Below, piece after piece: positions 55,414 to 62,949 of a stretch of DNA of 64,000 nucleotides. Location: NCBI GenBank assembly GCA_963765625.1, contig CAVXXD010000012.1, forward strand, positions 248,001 to 312,000, given 5' to 3'. The notes beneath the pieces were generated by a model. The model was not told where the DNA came from. It was given only the letters and a program-made list of their open reading frames with translations, and searched no databases. The DNA comes from CAVXXD01 sp963765625. GTDB taxonomy: Bacteria; Actinomycetota; Geothermincolia; Geothermincolales; Geothermincolaceae. The translations under genes and the position numbers were made by a program. The stretch's first letter is position 1; every line of letters starts with the position of its first letter.

Positions 55414-55992
55414 ATGCTCGAGCAGTTCCGCAAGTTCGGCCGGGAATTATTCATACAAGGTGTAAATTCATCCCACAGCGGCAATATCAGCGTGCGCATG
55501 GGTGACCGCGTGCTCATCACCCGCCGGGGCTCCATGCTGGCCGATCTCACCGAGCGCGACCTCATCGAGACCGGCCTGGAGGAGGACGACAGCCATATCG
55601 TCCTGGCCTCCACCGAGATCAAGATCCATCGCGCCATCTACCGCCAGACCTCAGCCCTGGCTATCGTGCACGCCCATCCCCCCATCACCATCGCCCTCTC
55701 CCTCACCACCGACGAGATCCGCCCCATCGACACCGAGGGCGTCTATTATTTTAAGACGGTGCCGGTGATATCGACCGAGTTGACGGTGGGCTCGGACGAG
55801 GTGGCCGACAAGCTTCCGCCGGTGCTGCAGAACTATAAAATAGCGGTGCTGCGGGGTCATGGCAGTTTCGCGGTGGGGCAGATGCTGGAGGAAGCTTACC
55901 AGTGGACCTCCAGCCTGGAAGCCACCTGCAAGATACTCTACTACGCCCGCATGCTGGGGGTTGATACGGGCAGCGAAGCCCAGGGCTGGTAG
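55414..55992 (+). CDS. Class II aldolase/adducin family protein
   Basis: A 192-residue protein of the fuculose-1-phosphate aldolase type. NSSHSGNISVR binds phosphate, the acid lies near STEIKIHRAIY, and the zinc histidines are in VHAHPP and RGHGSF. It starts 12 bases after the AOR stop with AAAGGAGG, so the two are co-transcribed. The pairing suggests that AOR oxidises an aldehyde produced by this aldolase, an inference from adjacency only. Confidence 0.9.
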   Translation: MLEQFRKFGRELFIQGVNSSHSGNISVRMGDRVLITRRGSMLADLTERDLIETGLEEDDSHIVLASTEIKIHRAIYRQTSALAIVHAHPPITIALSLTTDEIRPIDTEGVYYFKTVPVISTELTVGSDEVADKLPPVLQNYKIAVLRGHGSFAVGQMLEEAYQWTSSLEATCKILYYARMLGVDTGSEAQGW

Positions 55993-56011
55993 TTGAAAAC
56001 GGGATTAATTA

Positions 56012-56266
56012 TCAGCAGGCATCGCGGTGGGGGAACGTGGCCTCCGTGACCACCGGACCCTGGTAGAGCCTGGTGGTGGAGGCGCGCGGCCGCTCGCACC
56101 GCGTGGCGTGGAGGAAGAGGAGAAAGAAAGTGACCGTTACACCGGCCGCCAGGAAGCACCACAGGCCGGGCAGCTCCAGGAGAAGGGCGCCTATGAAGGT
56201 CATCAGGAAGTAAAAGGCATCCTTGCCTTTCCGCTTGTTCTTCTTGCTCCGGTTCACCGTCCGCAT
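56012..56266 (-). CDS. Small two-helix membrane protein
   Basis: 84 residues: a basic start (MRTVNRSKKNKRKGKD), then two membrane helices (about 18-34 and 37-54) and a hydrophilic tail. A strong AAGGAGG site precedes the ATG. No family recognised. Confidence 0.6.
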   Translation of the reverse strand: MRTVNRSKKNKRKGKDAFYFLMTFIGALLLELPGLWCFLAAGVTVTFFLLFLHATRCERPRASTTRLYQGPVVTEATFPHRDAC

Positions 56267-56413
56267 ATCCGTTCCTCCTTTATCCTCTAACATAGTGTAA
56301 ACAACCCCTACGACAAAAACCGCCCGGAGGCACCCTGGGGTCTCGGGCACGGTAGAAGCTGTATAATTACTTCAGGGTAATCAGGCTGTTCCGTGGTCAC
56401 AGGAGGTGGGAAG

Positions 56414-56692
56414 ATGTCCGTCCGCGACTATCTCAAGGTCCTGCAGATCTTCGAGATGGGTAAGTTCTTCACCGACGAGGAGCCCCCGTCAAAGAAGGTG
56501 TGGTTCTACTACGACGAGGAGGGGAAAGTGGTCCGGCACTCCTTCGAACCCGCCGGCCAGGAATGGGACGGCAGCGGCGACAAGCCACTCATCGTGCCCA
56601 TGGGGAAGGGGGCCGACACGGCCCTGCTGATGCAACACTGGGGCGGGTACATCGACGCGGCCGAGGAGCTGGAAAAGCAGGAGCGCGGCTGA
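56414..56692 (+). CDS. Small conserved-looking hypothetical protein
   Basis: 92 residues, acidic, no cysteines and no membrane helix. AGGAGGTGGG lies before the ATG, and TATAAT is at 56362. The stop is eight bases from the end of the convergent oxidoreductase. No family recognised; the clean expression signals support it being real. Confidence 0.6.
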   Translation: MSVRDYLKVLQIFEMGKFFTDEEPPSKKVWFYYDEEGKVVRHSFEPAGQEWDGSGDKPLIVPMGKGADTALLMQHWGGYIDAAEELEKQERG

Positions 56693-56699
56693 GCCGGAC

Positions 56700-58085
56700 C
56701 TACTTCATTATGATGTCGGCGCAGAGCATGGCCGAGAGGGCCGCCCCGTTCATGGCCAGGCCACGCCCGATGTAGGTATCTCCCGCGAAGAACATGTTCC
56801 CGACTCCCGGCGCCTGCAGCTTGGGCTTGTATTCTCCCACCAGCCCGGGCTTGCGGGCCAGCCCGTCACACCCCGCGACGTAATAAGGGAGTTCCCATTC
56901 CGTCTTCTCCCATATCCCCGGGAACATCTCGGCCAGGTCCAGCCGCAGCGCCTCCAGGATGCGGCGGCGCTCGAAGGGGTCGGAAGCCTCGTCGTATTCG
57001 CAGACCACGTCGACGTGGAGCACCTGCTTACCCGCCGGGGCGACGGAGGGGTCGAAGTTGGAGGCGGGGAAGGCCTGGAGGGGCAGGCTGGTGTGGGGGG
57101 CCCGCAGGGCGCTGAAGAAACAGAGCTTTTCCGTCACCGGTTCGGAGAGCCCCAGCATGAAACCGATCAGGCAGGTGACCTCATGCATGATGGCGTTGAC
57201 CCGCTTGCGCCACCATTCCGGCAGGGGCGAGGTGGCCGGGGCGAAGTCGATGATTCCGGGAAGCTGGTAGATGGGCAGGGCGCAGACCAGCCGGCGCACC
57301 GGGATGGTCTCCGCCAGGGGCATGCGGTAGTCGGCGGGATAGGGGGAACTGCCGGCCCTGGCCACTTGCAGCGACACCACCTTGCCGTCCTCGACGCATA
57401 CTTCCATCACCGGTGATCCCAGGCGGACCTCGCCGCCTGCTTCCTCGATCACCTTGACCAACCCGCCGGTGAGGGCTTCCATCCCGCCGACGGGATAGGA
57501 GGAGGTTAGCAGCTGGCTCTTCTTGCGCAGGTTGTCCCGGCCGATGTAGAGCACCTCTCCCGCCGCCATGTCGCCGGCGTCGGGGATGGTGGTCATGATC
57601 ATGCCCATGTCGGTGAAGAGGTCACGCACGGCGGGCGACTCGACGTTCTCGGCCAGCCAGTCGGCCAGGGAGCGGTCGTCCCAGGCGGCGATTTCCTCGT
57701 CGCGCAGGGCGGCGATGCGCCCCAGCAGGGCCCCGAAGGCGCGCCGGTCTTCCCCGGTCATGGGGACCATCTCGGCGATGTTGACGAACCTGCCCTCGTG
57801 GTAGAACTCGACCGTCTCGCTGAAAGGCCCCCAGGGCACTTCCACGCCGACCCTGGCATTGAGCTCGTGGATGGACGAGGCTTCGCCCAGCTCGGTCATG
57901 TGCAGGCCCACGTCCACCTTCCACCCTTCGGCGGGAGTGTCCCCGTAACTCATCAGGCGGCCGCCGAAGCGGTCGAAGCGATCGAGCACCAGCACCCTCT
58001 CTCCCGCCTCGTGGGCAAGGATGGCGGCGACTCCCAGGCCGGCGATGCCCGCGCCGATCACCACGGTATCGAATTTTTCGCGCAT
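56700..58085 (-). CDS. Phytoene-desaturase-like FAD-dependent oxidoreductase
   Basis: A 461-residue flavin amine oxidase/CrtI-like protein. The N-terminal dinucleotide fold is VVIGAGIAGLGVAAIL followed by RVLVLDRFDRFGGRL; the C-terminal FAD-closing segment is NMFFAGDTYIGRGLAMNGAA. The central substrate domain has SYPVGGMEALTGGL. It could act on carotenoid- or prenyl-like substrates, in keeping with ispDF, but no crtB-like gene is present. GGGGAGG precedes the ATG. Confidence 0.88.
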   Translation of the reverse strand: MREKFDTVVIGAGIAGLGVAAILAHEAGERVLVLDRFDRFGGRLMSYGDTPAEGWKVDVGLHMTELGEASSIHELNARVGVEVPWGPFSETVEFYHEGRFVNIAEMVPMTGEDRRAFGALLGRIAALRDEEIAAWDDRSLADWLAENVESPAVRDLFTDMGMIMTTIPDAGDMAAGEVLYIGRDNLRKKSQLLTSSYPVGGMEALTGGLVKVIEEAGGEVRLGSPVMEVCVEDGKVVSLQVARAGSSPYPADYRMPLAETIPVRRLVCALPIYQLPGIIDFAPATSPLPEWWRKRVNAIMHEVTCLIGFMLGLSEPVTEKLCFFSALRAPHTSLPLQAFPASNFDPSVAPAGKQVLHVDVVCEYDEASDPFERRRILEALRLDLAEMFPGIWEKTEWELPYYVAGCDGLARKPGLVGEYKPKLQAPGVGNMFFAGDTYIGRGLAMNGAALSAMLCADIIMK

Positions 58086-58121
58086 GTCGTTTCCTCCCCG
58101 TAAGAACAGATGGTTTACTCG

Positions 58122-58153
58122 AGAACAAAGGGCCGGACCCTCCGGTCCGACCC
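58122..58153 (-). terminator. Terminator of the bPH2 gene
   Basis: On the minus strand GGGTCGGACC pairs with GGTCCGGCCC around GGAG, followed by TTTGTT. It lies 45 bases after the stop at 58198. Confidence 0.85.
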
Positions 58154-58197
58154 TGCTATTTTAATAAACGCCGCGCGGTTGTGCCAGTTCAGCCGGT

Positions 58198-58782
58198 TCA
58201 GGTGCCGCCCCGCAGGCCGCGTGCGGCATCGCGCCGCAGGTCCTCCTCAACCGCCTGGCGCACGATGGCCTGGGCTTGCACCGGGTTGGGCATGCCTTCC
58301 CACCTGAAGTTGGAGGCCTCGCCCGCCGTCTGGATGACCATGGTGCCGTAGTTGAAGACGTTGGCGAAAAGGCCGTTCTTCTCGTAGCTGGTGTCCTGCA
58401 CCCGGTCCAGCTGAGCCTCGGCCAGCCTCTTTTTGAAGGGGAAGCGGCGGGTGGAGTCGACGACGCGCCGGTCGGTGATGACGTAGAGGTCGTAGCGCCA
58501 GTTGAACCAGTCGATGAAGGCCCAGACGCCCACGATCACCAGGGCGATGGGGGTGGCGACCCAGAGCCAGCTCCAGTCCCAACCGGCGCCGATCACCACT
58601 GCCAGCGCGGCGGCTATGCCCAGGAAGATGAGAATCTCCACCAGCATACCGCGGATGAGGAACATGATGTCCTTGCGCAACAGCAGGATGATGTTCTCGT
58701 CGGGGAACTGCTCGTGGAATTTTTTCTTGAAAGTGGCCGCGGCTGGGCCTTGGGGCTGGACGGGGGGCTGGTTCGGTTGCAC
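58198..58782 (-). CDS. Bacterial PH-domain (bPH2/YdbT-like) membrane protein
   Basis: A 194-residue protein with a Pro/Gln-rich start. Two membrane helices (about 42-62 and 72-92) are followed by a bPH2 domain: WRYDLYVITDRRVVDSTRRF, AQLDRVQDTSYEKNGLF and GTMVIQTAGE. Such proteins are of unknown function, perhaps lipid or envelope sensing. GTG start with AAAGGAGGAG. Confidence 0.9.
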   Translation of the reverse strand: MQPNQPPVQPQGPAAATFKKKFHEQFPDENIILLLRKDIMFLIRGMLVEILIFLGIAAALAVVIGAGWDWSWLWVATPIALVIVGVWAFIDWFNWRYDLYVITDRRVVDSTRRFPFKKRLAEAQLDRVQDTSYEKNGLFANVFNYGTMVIQTAGEASNFRWEGMPNPVQAQAIVRQAVEEDLRRDAARGLRGGT

Positions 58783-58917
58783 CGCTCCTCCTTTGGTCGA
58801 GAGAATTTACTGCCTGCCAATATTCTATACCCCACCCGGCAGGACTGGCTAGCTCGCGGTTTCGATATACAATATACGAGGAGGAAGGTGATCCGGCTTG
58901 AGGACGGGAGGGACGTC

Positions 58918-59850
58918 ATGAAGAAGGCAGGGAAGATACTGGGTCTGGCAGCGGTGACCGCAGCTGCATCGGGAGGCCTGACGGTTTCGCGCATGAAGCC
59001 GTCCACCAAGGCTTACATCAGGTCGGTGGGGTGGCACCGCCCCGATCTCTGGCTGCATGGCTTGTTCTACCTGAGCCACACCCTGCAGTACATCGGGATG
59101 GGAAGGTTCGCCACGGGCTATACGCAATACTTCCCCAAGCACATGAAGAAGCACTACGCCGACACCTACCACGGCAAGCTGGTCCCCCTGGAGGAGGCCC
59201 AGAAGCTGGTCAGCATCAAGGAAGACGTCGAGATAGGCGACCTGGAGCAGATCGTCCCATATAAGACCTGCCGGGACATCATCCTTGAGAACCCCGGTCA
59301 GATCGCCGTCGCCAAGTGCGTCTGCCGCAACACCTCACCCAACCACTGCTACCCGGACGAGGTATGCATGATCATCGGCGAGCCCTACGTCAGCTTCATC
59401 CTCGACCACCAGCCCGACCTCTGCCGGCGGGTGACGTCGGAGGAGGCGATGGAGATACTGCGCCAGACCGACGAGGCAGGATGCATCCACGCGGCCTTCT
59501 TCAAGGACATCGCCAGGGGCCGTTTCTACGCCATCTGCAACTGTTGCTCCTGCTGCTGCATCGCCATCCAGTGCCACCGTTTCCACGGCATTCCTTTCTA
59601 TGGCCACTCCGGCCTGGAGCCGGTTTTCTCAGATGCCTGCGACGGCTGCCGCAAGTGCGTCAAGGCCTGCCCCTTCGAGGCCCTCTCGGAGGGCGGCAAG
59701 AAGGAGCAGCCGGTCCTCGATCGCGAGACCTGCATGGGGTGCGGGGTCTGCCGGGCCGTCTGCCCGCAGGAAGCCGTCACCCTGGTGGACGCTCCGGATC
59801 GTCCCGCCCCCCTGCGCCTGGACGAGCTGCTGGCCGGCAACAGATCATGA
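58918..59850 (+). CDS. Dicluster ferredoxin-like protein A with Cys-rich centre
   Basis: A 310-residue protein. After a hydrophobic start come a conserved region with CVCRNTSPNHCYPDEVC (about 140-157), then the dense motif CNCCSCCC (about 206-213), then a classical 2[4Fe-4S] ferredoxin (CDGCRKCVKACP and CMGCGVCRAVCP). The two upstream cysteine groups could hold further clusters or another metal. The ATG at 58918 follows GGGAGGG; an in-frame GTG at 58888 with GGAGGAAG is possible. It overlaps the next gene by ATGA. Probably an electron-transfer protein; partner unknown. Confidence 0.85.
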   Translation: MKKAGKILGLAAVTAAASGGLTVSRMKPSTKAYIRSVGWHRPDLWLHGLFYLSHTLQYIGMGRFATGYTQYFPKHMKKHYADTYHGKLVPLEEAQKLVSIKEDVEIGDLEQIVPYKTCRDIILENPGQIAVAKCVCRNTSPNHCYPDEVCMIIGEPYVSFILDHQPDLCRRVTSEEAMEILRQTDEAGCIHAAFFKDIARGRFYAICNCCSCCCIAIQCHRFHGIPFYGHSGLEPVFSDACDGCRKCVKACPFEALSEGGKKEQPVLDRETCMGCGVCRAVCPQEAVTLVDAPDRPAPLRLDELLAGNRS

Positions 59851-60698
59851 AACCTTCGACCAGAGCCTACATAAAGTCGGTAGGGTGGTATCGTCCCGAT
59901 CTCTGGCTGCACGGCATGTTCTACCTGGGGCACACCATGCGCTACATCGCCGCGGGCAGGTTCGCGACAAGCCATGCGCGCTTTATTCCCGGCCACATGA
60001 AGAAGCACTACGCCGAGACCTACCACGGCAAGATCATCCCCCTGGACGAGGCCCAGAAGCTGGTCAACGTCAAGGAAGACATCGAGATCCGCGACCTGGA
60101 GAACATCGTCTCTTCCAAGACGTGCTCAGACATCATCCTCGAGAACCCCGACGCCATCCTGGCCGTCAAGTGCGTCTGCCGCAACACCTCTCCCAACCAC
60201 TGCTACCCGGACGAGGTGTGCATGTTCGTCGGTGAGCCCTACGTCAGCTATATCGTGGAGCACCAGCCCGACAAGTGCCGCCGGGTGACGGCGGAGGAGG
60301 CGATGGAGATACTGCGCCAGACCGACGAGGCGGGCTGCCTGCACGCCGCCTTTTTCAAGGACATCACCAGGGGGCGCTTCTATGCCATCTGCAACTGCTG
60401 CCCCTGCTGCTGCGTCGCCATCAAGTCGCACCGTTTCCACGGCGTTCCCTTCTACGTCCACTCCGGCCTGGAGCCGGTTTTCTCAGATGCCTGCGACGGC
60501 TGCCGCAAGTGCGTCAAGGCCTGCCTCTTCGGCGCCCTTTCGGAGGGTGGCAAGAAGGAGCCGCCGGTCCTGAACCGTGAGGCCTGCATGGGGTGCGGGG
60601 TCTGCCGGGCTACCTGCCCGCGGGAGGCCGTCACCATGATCGACGCGCCCGACCGGCCCGCCCCTTTGCGCATAGACGAACTCATGGCCGGCGCCTGA
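59847..60698 (+). CDS. Dicluster ferredoxin-like protein B, tandem paralog
   Basis: A 283-residue near-duplicate of protein A starting at MKPSTRAYIKSVGWYRPDL; all cysteine groups are kept (CVCRNTSPNHCYPDEVC, CNCCPCCC, CDGCRKCVKACL, CMGCGVCRATCP). Long stretches are identical at both DNA and protein level, so the duplication is fairly recent or homogenised. In the first ferredoxin motif the Pro after the fourth Cys is Leu. It lacks the N-terminal hydrophobic segment of A. Translation is coupled through ATGA. Confidence 0.87.
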   Translation: MKPSTRAYIKSVGWYRPDLWLHGMFYLGHTMRYIAAGRFATSHARFIPGHMKKHYAETYHGKIIPLDEAQKLVNVKEDIEIRDLENIVSSKTCSDIILENPDAILAVKCVCRNTSPNHCYPDEVCMFVGEPYVSYIVEHQPDKCRRVTAEEAMEILRQTDEAGCLHAAFFKDITRGRFYAICNCCPCCCVAIKSHRFHGVPFYVHSGLEPVFSDACDGCRKCVKACLFGALSEGGKKEPPVLNREACMGCGVCRATCPREAVTMIDAPDRPAPLRIDELMAGA

Positions 60699-60822
60699 CG
60701 CGCCGGCTCGATCCGGCCCGAAGCGGGGCCTTGATTCGCGACCCCGGGAACTACCGCTCGCCTTCTTCTGTCTAAGGGCATAAGCCGGATGTGATCCCGT
60801 CACTAACGGGAAAGGAGGCAAC

Positions 60823-61533
60823 ATGTCCAGGGGCAACCGTCATGAACCAAGAGCGTTGATGGGCTTACTGCTGTCGTTCCTGCTGGTCTCGGTGCTGGTA
60901 TACCTGCTGGTACACGGAGACGGTTCGAATCCCGCCACGCTGATCGAGGCCGGAGACATCGGCGAAACGGGCGATGCCGCTGCCGGCCCCGCCGCGGATG
61001 CGCAGCCCGCGGTCCATGTCCGCCTGGCAGCGGGCGACCTGCTCAACTACGACAAGCCCGTGAGCGAAGCCCTGGGGGGAAACGGGTTCGACGGGGGAAA
61101 GATATCCCTCTACGTGGAGAAGTCGCAATTCCGGTTGACCGTCCTCTACGACGGCACGCCGGTCAAGCAGTACCCGGTCTGCTTCGGAGGGAACACGGCC
61201 GAAAAGCTGATGCAAGGGGACGGGTGCGTGCCGGAAGGGCGGTTCATAATAGGATCCCTCTACCCCCATGAGGCCTGGTCGAAGTTCCTCTGGATCGACT
61301 ACCCCAACGACGATTCCTGGCGCAAACACAACGCGGCCAAGGCCGAAGGCCGGATCCCGGGCGACGCCGCCATCGGTGGTGAAGTCGGTATTCACGGGAC
61401 CGGTGTGGGGGAGGACTACCTCATCCAGCAGGGCATCAACTACACGGGCGGTTGCGTGGGCATGCTCCGCACCGACGTGGACGAGGTCTTCAGCGCCTGC
61501 CGGGCCGGCACCCCAATATTGATAGTCCCATGA
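60823..61533 (+). CDS. YkuD-type L,D-transpeptidase, membrane-anchored, variant active site
   Basis: A 236-residue protein. One membrane helix (residues 12-30) precedes an Ala/Gly linker and a YkuD domain with ISLYVEKSQFRLTVLYDG, GGNTAEK, GRFIIGSLYPH and the catalytic stretch GIHGTGVG then TGGCVGM. The first His and the nucleophilic Cys are present. The usual S-H-G-C is T-G-G-C, so the second His is missing, although the GCVGM form does occur in some YkuD proteins. Cross-linking of peptidoglycan is the expected role. Good AAAGGAGG site. Confidence 0.88.
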   Translation: MSRGNRHEPRALMGLLLSFLLVSVLVYLLVHGDGSNPATLIEAGDIGETGDAAAGPAADAQPAVHVRLAAGDLLNYDKPVSEALGGNGFDGGKISLYVEKSQFRLTVLYDGTPVKQYPVCFGGNTAEKLMQGDGCVPEGRFIIGSLYPHEAWSKFLWIDYPNDDSWRKHNAAKAEGRIPGDAAIGGEVGIHGTGVGEDYLIQQGINYTGGCVGMLRTDVDEVFSACRAGTPILIVP

Positions 61534-61571
61534 TCACCGGTAGATAGTATAATCTATCTCCAAGGAGGTAG

Positions 61572-62216
61572 ATGATGGGTTTCTACAGTCAGTTCGGACA
61601 GGACTCCTATGTCCACGAGCAGTTCTTCCCCGGCGTCACCGACGGGGTGTTTGTGGACGTGGGTGCGGGAGACGGCGCCACCGACTCTAATACCCTCCAC
61701 TTCGAAGAAGAGGGCTGGTCCGGTCTGCTTGTGGAGGCCCACCCGGACATCTTCAAAAAACTCATCGAGACCAGAAAAGTCGCGGCCGAGAACGTCTGCT
61801 GCGCTAACTTCACCGGCAAGAAGTTCTTCCAGCTGGTGCCGGTGCAGGGCTGGTCCGGCCTGGACGATTTCATCAGAAAGTTCGACGAGGACGAGATGGA
61901 CCGCATCGACGCCGCCGGCCCCATCGGCGCCATGCCGCTTCCCTGCTTCCCCCTGCGGGACCTGCTGGAGAAGCACGGCATCCGGGTTGTCGACTACCTC
62001 AGCCTGGACGTGGAAGGGGCGGAGCTCTCCGTCCTGGAGTCGGTGGACTGGGATCGCGTGGAGATCCGGGTCATCACGGTGGAGATCAACCGGAAGGATG
62101 ATGCCATATCGTCACTCTTGCTGGGGTGCGGCTACCGGCGCTGGTCGACCATCGGGCCGGACGAGGTCTACGTGCTCCAGAGCTGGCTGGATTCCAGGCC
62201 GCCCCAGATGTCCTAG
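61572..62216 (+). CDS. FkbM-family SAM methyltransferase
   Basis: A 214-residue protein with SAM-binding VFVDVGAGDGATDSNTL, then VEAHPD, and the FkbM signature VDYLSLDVEGAELSVL. It methylates a hydroxyl of a sugar or small molecule in related proteins. GGAGG before tandem ATGs (61572 and 61575); TATAAT at 61548. The gene end overlaps the convergent methyltransferase by four bases. Confidence 0.92.
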   Translation: MMGFYSQFGQDSYVHEQFFPGVTDGVFVDVGAGDGATDSNTLHFEEEGWSGLLVEAHPDIFKKLIETRKVAAENVCCANFTGKKFFQLVPVQGWSGLDDFIRKFDEDEMDRIDAAGPIGAMPLPCFPLRDLLEKHGIRVVDYLSLDVEGAELSVLESVDWDRVEIRVITVEINRKDDAISSLLLGCGYRRWSTIGPDEVYVLQSWLDSRPPQMS

Positions 62217-62818
62217 AGGGCCGCCCCGTCCGCGGGCAGCAGCCCTATGCCCAGCCGCATGGCGGGGTCAGGGTCCACGAAGGCTATCTTCTCACCCCGC
62301 AGTTCCCCCCAGAGGCGCACCACCCCGGGCTCGGGGTCGTAGGCGACGTCGTGCAGCGCCACGAACAGCCGTGAGAAACCCCGGTAGGCCTGGTAATCGA
62401 GCCGGGCCGATTCGTAGGAATGGTCCGCGTCTATGAAGACGAGGTCGTAGGGGGCGCCGGCTTCCACCCGGGCCAAGGTCTCCGGGGCGCGGCTATCCCC
62501 CAGGATGATGCAGCCCGCCTCGAGGGCCAGGGGCTTCCAGGCCGTGCTTTCCACCCCCAGCACCTCGTAACCCATCACCTCGCGCATGAAGCGCATGAGC
62601 ATGCCCCTCCCCACGCCTACCTCGAGGTACTTCTTTACCGGCTTGTCCTGGAGGTATTCGCAGAAGCCGGCCAGCTCGCGCGGGTTCTGGAACATGGCGG
62701 ACTCGCCCCATCCGCCCGAGGTGAAAGGGGGATGGAAGGTGGGGTAGCCGGACTCGATGACCTCGAGATATTCCTCCCGGGAGCGGGGCTCCCGACCTTT
62801 TCGGGCCTGTCCGGGCAT
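62213..62818 (-). CDS. Class I SAM methyltransferase (Methyltransf_24/CmcI-like)
   Basis: A 201-residue protein with KYLEVGVGRGMLMRFM as SAM motif I, then GVESTAWKP, YDLVFIDADHSYE as motif IV and VALHDVAYD. These are the marks of Methyltransf_24/cephalosporin-hydroxylase-like enzymes. ATG at 62818 with AAGGAGGACG. Two adjacent convergent methyltransferases may modify the same surface or secreted product. Confidence 0.9.
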   Translation of the reverse strand: MPGQARKGREPRSREEYLEVIESGYPTFHPPFTSGGWGESAMFQNPRELAGFCEYLQDKPVKKYLEVGVGRGMLMRFMREVMGYEVLGVESTAWKPLALEAGCIILGDSRAPETLARVEAGAPYDLVFIDADHSYESARLDYQAYRGFSRLFVALHDVAYDPEPGVVRLWGELRGEKIAFVDPDPAMRLGIGLLPADGAAL

Positions 62819-62949
62819 CAGCGTCCTCCTTCTTTTCAATAAGAATACCAGCCGTACCAGCCGGGAGGCCAACTCCGGGCGTTTGGCGAACCGCCGTCAG
62901 GGAAATATGGTAGAATATGACCTCGTACACCCGAAAAGGCAGGTCGGCA

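Noticed and set aside
58276..58917. N-terminal extension of ferredoxin A by about 210 residues
   Set aside because: The extension is antisense of the bPH2 gene; the homologous start in copy B and the GGGAGGG site support 58918.
60925..60945. GGTTCGAATCC, a tRNA T-arm-like string
   Set aside because: It lies within the L,D-transpeptidase coding region, and no acceptor, D-arm or anticodon stem can be drawn around it.
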